Below, one piece after another: positions 21,243 to 30,053 of a stretch of DNA of 64,000 nucleotides. The number at the start of each line of letters is the position of its first letter. Within the stretch, counting starts at the first letter, position 1. Under the pieces are notes generated by a model. It did not search any database and was not told the origin of the DNA. It was given only the letters and a program-made list of their open reading frames with translations. The stretch is taken from NCBI GenBank assembly GCA_037349105.1, contig JAYJMM010000081.1, positions 1,736,001 through 1,800,000 of the forward strand. Reading direction: 5' to 3'. The position numbers were made by a program, and so were the translations under genes. This DNA comes from Limnomonas spitsbergensis (Eukaryota > Chlorophyta > Chlorophyceae > Chlamydomonadales).

Positions 21243-22126
21243 TGTCACAGTATATTACAGTATACGTGACAGAACCGTTTAGGCCGCTGTTAGCGGCCAC
21301 GGAGCCTCCGCAGCTTCCCTGCGGAGTCTCCTGATCTGATCTGGAACCCAGAATCCCGCTTAAGTGTGAAGTGTAGCAGATTCTACCGTACTCAGTAATT
21401 AGGGCATGCCGGGACCTTTGAATCCCGGCGTGCCAGCTTTCTACTTACTTTTGTCCCTTTTGAAGGACAGGCCTCTGGTGTAAAGAGTATAGGCCTAGCT
21501 CTCACGGATACTAGCCCTTGCTCGCCACTAAGTCAGTACCTTACACTTCAGTCAAGTCTAGCACCACGGAAAGTAGTGATAGCATAAGCAAGTGACAAGC
21601 GAGCCCCATCCATATCACTGGTCATCCCCAGCCGACGCCATCTACGGAGCTCGCCCTGAAGAGCACGCGACCTACGGTGCCGATCCCTGACTACTCGTTC
21701 ATCGGAGACGACTAATCAGGCAAGCAGTCCCAAGCAGATATTCACCTAAATAGACCAGGAGGCGCAAAGCCGACCAGGAGCTCTCGGCGTACCAGCTTCC
21801 AGCTGAGTCCGCCTGGCGACAAAACCCACGGACAAAGTCACCTCCGTCGCCGTTCCTTCGCAACCCCGAGCATCCCCGCTCTCAGAGTGAAGTAGTAGGG
21901 GCGGTACCCACGAGACAGGGACACCCAGACTTACCCCTAGGCAGAGAGACTTCCTGCTAGGGCTGAACCTTACAGTAGCCAGTTAACAGCTCTTGTCTGA
22001 AGTACAAGGAGCCTGTGTGTACGGTGATGTACCGTGTTTGTGAGTAGAGGACGCCTCTCTAAGGCGCCCTGACCGGAGTTCACGGTATTTACCATAGTAT
22101 TGCAGTTACTGCTTTATGGTGCGACA
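21243..22126 (+). repeat. Extra terminal repeat A3-B3
   Basis: A second complete 884-bp A+B unit after another GC dinucleotide. A canonical split-repeat element needs only A2-B2, so this is an added tandem copy. It ends GACA and is followed by ATGA. Confidence 0.92.
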
Positions 22127-22130
22127 ATGA

Positions 22131-22235
22131 CGTTACACCTCTGGGCCATGCTATAAAGAAGCTTGGCCACATGGGCAAACAAAAAGACGGCTAGGAAAGT
22201 CAAGGGAGAAGGCACAAGAGGAAAGAAAGGATAGC
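22131..22235. mobile_element. SINE-like short element, split by the retroelement
   Basis: The head word ACGTTACACCTCTGGGCC and a purine-rich tail are shared with 27133-27274. The 15-bp word GACGCCCCCTTATGT occurs at 11462-11476 and 22236-22250. With the 10.6-kb element and one ATGA removed, a short element of about 111 bp remains between these direct repeats, which look like its target-site duplication. No A/B box was identified, so the class is uncertain. Confidence 0.55.
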
Positions 22236-22250
22236 GACGCCCCCTTATGT

Positions 22251-23415
22251 GCTTGTGGAACCCAGTGCCCTCTAGGGTGCGATAGGCATGGGGTTCTCAG
22301 AGAGCCTACAGCATGTGCTGTCGACAGGGGCTCATATTTTGTACTGGCCAGCGAGAGATTTTGAAAAACTTTAACTGAAATTATGAACATTTTTGAGGTG
22401 AGAACAAGGGAGATGCATGAAGCTTTACAGTCCAATAGAGCACCACTTTTGATGCATGGGACATGTGTCGGTAAACCGGTACATGCACTAAACATGCTAG
22501 GTCAGCGAGCAAAAACCGAGTGACCCCCTGGGCTAGCAACCAACACACAACCACCGGGCAGTAACGTGGGAACGAATCCCATCGTGCAGAAGATAAGCCC
22601 CGACCATAAACATGACGCGGGTGCAAATGGTTCGGTCGAACACCGCCTAGAAAATTGCGAATGTATACAAGAGTATAAATCTAAAAATACGGTGTGAAAC
22701 TGGTGGAGATCCAGGATGATTTCCCAGGGTATGCACTGCCATACTGGTGTGTTCACGGGCCAGCATTTTAATTTGCCACCACTGCCTCATCAAGTCTCGA
22801 GTACCTCATGTGAAATAACTATTGAAAAACTGAGCAGCGTTTCCACACACCCCAAAACATTATATGTTGGCAGACAGGAAACTTGAGTGAACACTACGTC
22901 CACACTTATGCAAATTGAAATCCAGAGGCACAAATAAATGGGCAATCGCTTCATCTACCTGAATTAAGACGATCTGAAAACATCGGAAATTCGGAACCAC
23001 ATCGGTACCAGTTGTTTGAGACGATAAACATCCCATGGTGATACATGATTGATGCTGCTGTGCACGATGCCATGCAACCCCATACACCAAGAAAACTAAA
23101 AATACATCGCGTAACCAATTGCTTTTGGTTATTTACCACGCAACCCCATACACCAAGAAAACTAACAAATACATCGCGTAACCAATTGCTTTTGGTTGTT
23201 AATCCTCATCTTCGTAGTCCTCATCTGTAAACACCTCGTCTGGACAGCACTCGTCAGTCTCCTCGTAGTCCTCCACCATGCCCTCACCATGCCATTGTAC
23301 AAAAGACCATCGAAACCCTCATCCACATCAAGATCCTCATCGGAATCCTCATCAAAGTCCCCGTTAGAATCCAGATCCTCATCGGACGTGCCCCCTTCTT
23401 CAAATGTGTCAATCA
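22251..23415. other. No gene recognised; 68-bp duplication
   Basis: No convincing exon in 22251-23160. At about 23071-23200 a unit of about 68 bp is present twice (ACCCCATACACCAAGAAAAC ... CCAATTGCTTTTGGTT). From about 23215 to 23415 the minus strand encodes the acidic tail of the leucine-rich-repeat gene. Confidence 0.5.
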
Positions 23416-24300
23416 GAAGACTCTCATTTGCTTCCTTCAAGACAGCACTCTGCTCAGGTAAGTCGGGGATGTTGCAGCCATCAACGATTATTTTCTCAAG
23501 TTTGGTGCAAGCAAGCAAAGGCAGGAGATCTGTGACACATGTGTAACTGCAGTCTAAGAGCTGAAGTTCCCTACAAGATGCCAGAGGGCTCTAGAGACTA
23601 AAGTACCACTACAAAACAATTTACGAAGTCCTGCACATGCTGCCAAAGGGCTGAGATCTGATGCAGTGAGCTGCAGTCCAGAATCCTGAGCAGCTTGCAA
23701 GCAGCTAGCGGTGTAAGATCTGATCTGCGACATTGCAATATCTGAGATGCAGCTCCTCAAGCTCGGTGCACGCAGCAAGCGCAGCCAGGTCATGCACTTC
23801 AGCTTTGTAGCAGTCCAAAGATTGAAGACGCACGCAAGAAGACAGTGGCGATAGATCCTCCAGCCCTCTGTCATTGCACCTCAATCTCCGCAACAGAGGG
23901 CAACCAGAGCGTGTTATAATTCCTAAGGCCGTAGATGCGGCCAACGCTGGTTCAGAGGTGCAGAATGTCGCTGGATCCCACTCGAGCGAAATAGTGCATG
24001 CCGTGACTGCTTGCTTCAAATTTCGGCTGGCAAGGCGAAGGTGATTCTTGTAATTTTCAAAATGAGACAGGACAAGAGCCAGCAGGTCGGGAGCATCGTG
24101 GATTTCGTGGAGGATGTTGAAACCCTTTTTCCTCCCGATCGGGTGATCATAACGCAATGTAAAAAAATGCGTCCTGTATCGGTATGCTATGAGAAGCGGC
24201 TTGCATACAACTGTTTTGACGATGTACGCACCATCCACCAGTGCCGTATTCCCAGATTCCTCAGGCCAAGCCACGCATCCTGCGTGGGAGCTCTCATAGT
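23220..24300 (-). pseudogene. F-box-like leucine-rich-repeat protein, frame-disrupted
   Basis: Read from about 24300 downward, the minus strand gives an F-box-like segment (HEIHDAPDLLALVLSHFENY, then LRLASRNLKQAV). Leucine-rich repeats of the form LxPLAxCxxLxxLxC follow: LEDLSPLSSCVRLQSLDCY, DLAALAACTELEELHLRYC, LTPLAACKLLRILDC, DLSPLAACAGLRKLFC, then ASCRELQLLDC and LLPLLACTKLEKIIVDGC. After these comes a very acidic tail (EEGGTSDEDLDSNGDFDEDS). The repeats keep their spacing but jump between frames near 23715, 23660 and 23595. There have thus been at least three single-base indels: a decaying gene, or uncorrected read errors in the assembly. The N-terminal start was not fixed. An intact version would be expected to bind substrates for ubiquitination or act as a scaffold; this is family knowledge, not shown here. 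Confidence 0.6.
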
Positions 24301-24784
24301 TGACAGCAAATAGGAAGCATACCAGGCCTGTGATAAAAATGTACACATGATCAGGGAACAGATGCCAGCATTTTCTTCTTCAGCGTGGCTCTCGCGAAAT
24401 GGAATCTTAGATCTCAGCACTTCGTGCAGAGCACGTGTTCAACAGCGTCCCATTGGCAGTCAAACTTATGTCACAACTACTGAGCTGCATCAGTGCATGA
24501 ACTGTACATCATGCTTGCATGCTAGCACAGAAGGCGCTGCCTTGCCAGCCATACCTTTATAATCACCCTTCCTACGATTAAGTTCTGGCCCAATCCCAGG
24601 GGATCCCCCTGCCCAATCCAATGAGTATTGAGTACTTGCCGGATCAATGGACCCAACCCGCACCAAGACGTCAATGACGGTACACCTGTGGGCCAGCCCC
24701 TCCAGCGGCGCCACAGAGAACGGTGCCCCCCACCACCGCTCAGCCGGAGGACCCAGGCGTGTCAGATGCACAGCTTACCTCTTG

Positions 24785-24975
24785 CTTCGACAGGGCTTTC
24801 TCCCGCAAGCCAGTGCACCAGCGGCGGGCCTAGACAGTCTGGCGGCACCCTTCATCAAGCTGGCCGTGATAGTGGTTGATTCACAGGGGGAGCAGCGGCA
24901 CATGATGAGGGATCTGCCGCACGACTGGTTGACTGCGATGGTGGTGCGGGGGGGAAGCCTAGTGCATGACAACCA
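24785..24975 (+). CDS. Possible exon of an unknown protein
   Basis: After TTGCTTCGACAG the plus strand reads GFLPQASAPAAG, then LAAPFIKLAVIVVDSQGEQR and LPHDWLTAMVVRGGSLVHDN, which has protein-like composition and strand/helix alternation. It ends against the palindromic repeat at 24998. No partner exon was found, so it may be a gene fragment. Confidence 0.25.
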
Positions 24976-24997
24976 GTTAGAACTCAGCGTGTTTACA

Positions 24998-25318
24998 AGA
25001 AAGAAAGGAAGAAAACTACGCAGGGGCGTGAGGGTTAAGGAAACAACGCGACATGGTCCGCGCCGTTCCCATTTTTGCGGTAGAGAATCATCGGAATCGC
25101 CTCCAAGAGTTCAATCTGGGTACCAGACGGTAGTGGCGCAGCCCATACCACCTGGGGTCCTAATTGACCTCAAGGAGTTTACGCCGCAGCTCCTCCCCCC
25201 AGCCCTTTAAGAGAAAAACGTGCACATCCCATAGTAACGGCGCGGACGCAGCCTAGGCCCATGCCGCGCTGTTTCCTTAACCCCCACGCCCCTGCGTAGT
25301 TTTCTTCCTTTCTTTCTT
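24998..25318. repeat. Palindromic MITE-like element, copy 2
   Basis: Left arm 24998-25076 (AGAAAGGAAGAAAACTACGC ... GGAAACAACGCG) and right arm 25236-25318 (GCGCTGTTTCCTTAACCC ... CTTCCTTTCTTTC) are inverted copies around a central stretch of about 160 bp. Same family as 6750-6950. Confidence 0.7.
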
Positions 25319-25439
25319 GCACATCCCAAAGGAACGATGTCTGGAAGAGACAGAGCCCCCATAACACTCAGGCCAACCATTGGCCCATGCATTCATGAGG
25401 AAACAGGGTGCAGATTCCCAGGTCTCACATGCGCCACTC

Positions 25440-25660
25440 ATGATAAGGAAGGGGTCCTGGCAGTATTAGTTGCATGCATAACGGTGGTCCAGGGGGAGGC
25501 CTGATAAGGAAGGGGTCCTGGCAGTACTGGTTGCATGCATAACGGTGGTCCAGGGGGAGGCCTGAAGCGGCGTCCTTGATCGTCATGTTGGCCATGCAGG
25601 ACAGGCAGCTCTCAGGGGGGTAGTTGATGTCCTGGGTCACACCTCCGATCCTGAAACCAG
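25440..25660 (-). CDS. Exon of a cysteine-rich secreted protein (paralogous fragment)
   Basis: On the minus strand, after TTTCAG at about 25661, the frame reads IGGVTQDINYPPESCLSCMA, then NMTIKDAASGLPLDHRYACN and QYCQDPFLI. The CxxC pair, the N-glycosylation site NMT and the YACNQYCQ motif match the neighbouring gene at 26180-28011 (YACAHYCQ). It lies downstream of that gene's stop, so it is a separate paralog or a fragment. The exon's 3' end and following DNA are duplicated as a tandem pair of about 62 bp (25441-25502 and 25503-25563). Further upstream a palindromic-repeat half copy (25683-25768) interrupts the sequence. Confidence 0.5.
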
Positions 25661-25682
25661 GAAATCGATTTGGTGCGGGGCG

Positions 25683-25768
25683 TAGGCATACAAAGAAGAA
25701 AGAGAGAAAGCTACGCCCTGTTTGGGCGTGGAAGGTAATGAAACAACGCAGCTTGGGGCCGTAGGCAT
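25683..25768. repeat. MITE-like half copy 3
   Basis: Contains GAAAGAGAGAAAGCTACGCC and GAAACAACGCAGCTTGGGGC, the left-arm words of the palindromic family seen at 6750. It sits next to the cysteine-rich exon. Confidence 0.65.
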
Positions 25769-26179
25769 ACAACATGTTCGACCAATCCTTGGGACATTCT
25801 TTTGATTGACCTCCAGCGGCTGACCCTGGCAGCAGGATTGAGGCACCAAGCCCGCCTAGTCATAGGCCTAGGGTTCATACCTAGGGTTCACACAGGCAAT
25901 CAGGTTTAGTGCTAGTCCTGGGCGGATCCCTCTAGAGGATTCATACCTAGGGTTCACAAAGGATTGCCCTGGGTTTGTCCCTCTAGAGAAACCAGCCAGT
26001 CCGTGTAATCCCTTGGTGTGTGGGTTGCACCCCCCTGCCCCAGAAATTGGGTTAGGTAATAAAAAAATCAACATAATTGGCGGGCCGTCATGAAGGGGGA
26101 TTCAGTGTCTTTTCACAATTGTCCTTACTGTTTTTTTGTGAATTCCTTAGTAAACGACCACAATTTGCTTTCAGGGTAC

Positions 26180-28011
26180 CTAGCACCTGAGGGGAAAATT
26201 TGTTAACATCGTGCCCAGCAGCATAGCAAGCATGAGCGCTGGTACCCACTGGAAAGGTGAGAAGCAGCTCCGCTTGATGGGGTCCAGCGTGGTGTTGCCG
26301 TAGTATGTCAGGTTCTTGATCACATCAATGCAGCTGCAGATGTTGGATCCAGTTATGTCCGTGGCCTTGTTGGCGGTGTCGAAGGGCTGAGAGGAAATGC
26401 ACTGCATGCACAGGCCGCGAAGCTCGGCATCGGCAATGGTCGCACACTCGCCGCAGGCCCTGTATGGATTGAAAGGATGAGGTTGATCGACTTGCATTGG
26501 GACAGCAGCGTAAAATATCATACATGAACGGAACAACTGTGGCAGTGGTAGTGGAAGCAGCTTACCAGTTGAAGTTCTGAACGGTTCTGTTGTAGGGCTC
26601 GATCTGGACGCAGTTGAAGCAAGCGCCGCGGAACATTTCGTTGGCGCCACAGACAGTCAGGCTGGAGGTGGGAGGTGGATGGGTAAGGAGGAGGAAAAGC
26701 TATGTGAGGCTGAGCGGTTACTTAGTTGTTGTTACCACACACTGCCTTTTTGAAAGGGCCAGGCACGAGCGAACCGGGGGAAGACCACCAACAAAAGCGA
26801 AACAAACATGTGCCAACCAACATAAAAAGAGTAAATGATGTCAAGCAAGTGTTGCGTCAGGTGGTGAGGAGGAACTGCGGGAGAAAGTGAGGAAAACATC
26901 CTCAGCTGGATGAAGCAGGGCAACTTTTTGGCACACAGTTCATGGCCGCTTGACTAGCGTCCATGCATAGTGACGTCGCATGTACTTACAACTGCAGCCA
27001 TCTCACCAGTTGGAGCACGCCCAGGAATCGTAGGGGTACACGCTGCCGACGCAGGTGGAGCACTAATCGGCAGCTGCAGCTACAATAAAAGCAAGAGGGT
27101 TAAGGGGATTAATGTCTAGAGGGAGGTGCATGTCAATAACGTTACACCTCTGGGCCCGCTCAAAGCTCGGCCGCGTGGGCGCCCAACTGTTCAGAAGGGA
27201 GTAAAGAAGGAACTAGAGGAAAGAAGAGAGGGGGAAAGGAACAAAAGGAGAGGCCGGGAAGGCAACGAAGACCAAGAGGGAGGTGCATGCACAGGGGATT
27301 AAATGTCTGGATGGACGTGTGGGTACAGGTCTGTAGTGAAGCCAGATGGTTTTCTCAAACATAACGGTTCTCGGAGCGAGGGTTGTTTTCATCTTATCCC
27401 AGGATAGAGCATAACTAGAGTGGTCTGGAAAGGAAGCACAAGCTGCATGGGCTTGACCGATGCCTGATGCTTGGTGTTAAACGTAGATGGCGTATGATGA
27501 CAGTAGTACCCATGCTCACCATAGTTGGCAAGGTTCTAGAATTGGGGCTGGTTCAGCAAATTATATCAGCGGCAACAAAACTCACTTGAGGTGGCGAGGG
27601 TATCCAGCTGACAGTAGTGTGCACAGGCGTAGCCGCGTAGGCTTTGGGCAGGACGGTGACGGACAGCTGGCAGTACTGTGCACAGGCGTAGCCGCGTAGG
27701 CTTTGGGCAGGACGGTGACGGACAGCTGGCAGTAGTGTGCACAGGCGTAGCCGCGTAGGCTTTGGGCAGGACGGTGACGGACAGCTGGCAGTAGTGTGCA
27801 CAGGCGTAGCCGCGTAGGCTTTGGGCAGGACGGTGACGGACAGCTGGCTCACGCTGAGCATGCATGCAGAGCAGGTGGTGTTGGACATGTAGGTGTCCCT
27901 CCCAGCCACGTAGCACTGGGCCTCCACTCCGGCGATCTGACCGAGGGTGGTGGCGTTGTAGATGCAGGGACCAATGCCAGAGCTGGACGTGGTGCCGGTG
28001 GTGTTCTGGAT
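26180..28011 (-). CDS. Cysteine-rich N-glycosylated secreted/surface protein
   Basis: The clear exons in gene order are 27062-27007, 26661-26566 and 26459-26180 (TAG); all phases fit. Upstream coding continues within about 28011-27870 (GVEAQCYVAGRDTYMSNTTC), followed by a GTGAGC donor and an exon piece YACAHYCQLDTLATS ending at a GTGAGT donor near 27590; those borders are not fixed. The product has repeated short CxxC-type modules (CSTCVG, CGANEMFRGACFNC, CGECATIADAELRGLCMQC, CSCIDV) and many NxT/S sites (NTT, NAT, NRT, NLT). Its hydrophobic end FQWVPALMLAMLLGTMLTNF suggests a GPI signal or a C-terminal membrane anchor. I do not recognise the family. A cell-surface or matrix role is inference. 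The 5' end was not found. Confidence 0.7.
27133..27274. mobile_element. SINE-like short element, intact copy
   Basis: 142 bp starting TCAATAACGTTACACCTC and ending in a purine-rich tail. It is flanked by the 15-bp direct repeat AGAGGGAGGTGCATG at 27118-27132 and 27275-27289. Shares its head with the copy interrupted by the retroelement at 22127. It sits in an intron of the cysteine-rich gene. Confidence 0.6.
27612..27847 (-). repeat. 59-bp tandem repeat at a splice region
   Basis: Four near-identical copies of a 59-bp unit (word GTGTGCACAGGCGTAGCCGC). The unit covers the exon piece encoding YACAHYCQ and the sequence before it. Because 59 is not a multiple of three, neighbouring copies read in different frames, but three added copies (177 bp) restore the frame. 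Confidence 0.92.
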
Positions 28012-29360
28012 GCAGTTTATAAACCGGGACGAGAACTATGACAGCAAAGGAGACCGCAAAAAAGGAACAGGTCAGAGCCGGCTAAAAACAACTAAAGGCA
28101 ACCTGCTCACACTCTCCCAGAACAGCAATGAAAGGGTGGGATGGGGGCAGCAGTGGCACCTTCTGCCACCCAGGGTATCCGCGGGACAACTGTCTCCTTG
28201 TTTGAGGGGACAGAGGCCAGAGACAAGAAGTCTTGCAGGAAATACCAGAAATACACTTCAGCCCGGTGGGAGGGACGACGCACACAATTGGCGTGCTCAT
28301 CCACCGATGGCATAGAAATGCAGTGGGTAAAATACTTAAGACTGATGAACAGCGAGAGGTCAAGTCATTTTTCCTCCTCCTTGCTTTCAATCAGAAACGA
28401 GTGCCCCGAGGTACCGACACCCCCATTCCATGGCCTCCATAGCTACCGCGCACACCACCGACCACACGCCAGCAAGATTGCCAGATGGGGGCTGCAACAG
28501 CCAAACCGCGGAAGAGCTAGGGAGAGGCAGGCCATCACGGGGGGCAAGGCTGATCCATTAGAAGCTCGCACGCTTAACACCACTGAGTGTAACCAGAAGA
28601 CATGAGCTTGCTACATTATAGCCCGATGCAGATGTGCTTTAGCCTGGAGTAAAGACCTGCCAGCCACAAGGGCATGGGCCGGCATGTGCAATGCCATGAC
28701 CTCCAGCTGCCGTGAAGCCTTTGACAGGAAGCCGCCAAAAGGTCTCCTTGCGCACGGTATCCCATGGCAGCTTCCAAAGGGTTTACATGGAAGAGCTGAA
28801 CTGAGACACTGCTGCATTAAGCTGAGCATCCGCCACTGCATTTCCTTGGACAAGGCCCAAGCCACGAAGCTGATCCGCGCCTTTGGGTGCTAGCTACTTG
28901 TGGGCTGACGCAATAAGCATGCAGCCCTATTAGCTGCAATACAGCGACACTTTACCTCCGGCTAAGCCGCTTGGGCCGCCAGCTGCGAGCCGATCAAGGT
29001 TTGGTCCTCAGGGGCCGCCTGGCGGCCCCCTGAAGGTGGTTTGGTGCCCATCCTCTCCTAGTGATCTCCTTGTCGTTCCGCCAGTGGCAGCGTGCTTTTG
29101 CAGCTTTAACACTTCAACAGAGGACTAGTTTAAATGCAAGAAAGCCGGTTTGAACACTAGATCAAGGTCTCAAACTTGTCACCACCGTGGTCTAGAACAT
29201 ACTAACTTTTTCCTAACTGCTTTGAGCATCCTAAAGAGCTTTGAGCATCCCAAAGAACCCTCCTAGTTCCAACTTCCGCATTGCCCGCATTCCCCAGCGT
29301 TCCCCGCATTCAAACTTCCCGCATTCCCCAGCGTTGTTCCAACTCGGGTTCAATGAAAAA
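28012..29360. other. No gene recognised
   Basis: Unique-looking sequence between the TBL gene's stop and the cysteine-rich gene. It should contain the 5' exons of the cysteine-rich gene. Open frames exist on both strands at 28082-28605, but none has a recognisable motif and clear splice borders together. Confidence 0.4.
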
Positions 29361-30053
29361 TCACGTCTTGTCCGACAGCATATCAAGAAATATCTCCGCC
29401 CATGCATCTGACACACTTCCCAAGCAGAAGTGTGAACAATCCTGCAAAGCAGCGGACGAGAGATGAGCTTAGCAGATGGAGGCCATTCAATTGCATATAG
29501 ATCAGCAAGATTCATGCAATGCGCTCATGGCAGTGACGGCGTGGCGAGCAAAAACAAAATACGTGTTGTCCCATGGGCAAACAATCCTGTTTTCAGATTT
29601 CTGTCATGTTCGGTTGCCAGGGACCAGGCATGGACCCAAGGGGGGGAATATCCTTGATCTCGATACGAGTGTCCACATTAATAAGTCCTCATGCAAAAAA
29701 CACAACTTTCTTCAGAGAAGAACACAGCTCTCTGGCTCCCTTCCAGCGTCTTTTACCCTCAATGAAAAAAAAAAGGACAACTGTGATTTAAGCCGAACGC
29801 TGCCTGTGACAGGCTTCCTTAGTGAACAGGTGGCCCACATAAAGACACAAGTATAAGAAATGTTATGTCAGACAGGCCTTTGTCTCCAGTATTAGTTTTT
29901 GCTTACCCTGAAATATATATCTTAGCCTCTCTCACCTCGTTGATCTTGCTATTAAACCCCATTCCTAGTTTTTAGTGGATGTAGGGTGTAGGGTTTGGGT
30001 TCATGGTTTTTACCCGGCTATCACACCATTCCGAATCCCTCTATATATCTCAC
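29361..30053 (-). other. Last intron and 3' exon of the TBL gene
   Basis: The intron is 30053-29442. Near 29930-29955 it repeats the exon 5 end plus donor (plus-strand word CTCACCTCGTTGATCTTGCTAT, matching CTCACCTCGTTTATCTTGCTAT at the true donor), a donor-side decoy. The rest of the intron shows nothing recognisable. Confidence 0.6.

Larger units (their letters stand above)
11483..22126 (+). mobile_element. Split-direct-repeat retroelement, gag-only
   Basis: The layout is A1 (11483-12125), internal region (12126-20113), B1 (20114-20354), GC, A2 (20357-20999), B2 (21000-21240), GC, A3 (21243-21885), B3 (21886-22126). A is 643 bp and B is 241 bp in every copy, with only a few substitutions, so the insertion is recent. 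A1-internal-B1-A2-B2 is the split direct repeat order known for PAT/TOC/Kangaroo-type (DIRS-like) elements; the extra A3-B3 is unusual. Ends are TGTC..GACA, and ATGA flanks both sides (11479-11482 and 22127-22130). Three sense ORFs encode gag-like or low-complexity proteins. No reverse transcriptase, RNase H, methyltransferase, tyrosine recombinase or DDE integrase is visible on either strand, so it is probably non-autonomous. The alternative is LTR (AB, 884 bp) tandems with the internal region lodged in the first LTR. Confidence 0.85.

Noticed and set aside
11483..22126. Ordinary LTR retrotransposon
   Set aside because: The first repeat lacks its B part and the internal region is followed by B first. 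No primer-binding site follows A1. Kept as an alternative because of the TG..CA ends and the apparent 4-bp duplication.
22150..22850. Minus-strand frames of 80-114 codons after the retroelement
   Set aside because: No recognisable motif, splice pattern or protein-like conservation; part of the stretch is the SINE-like element.
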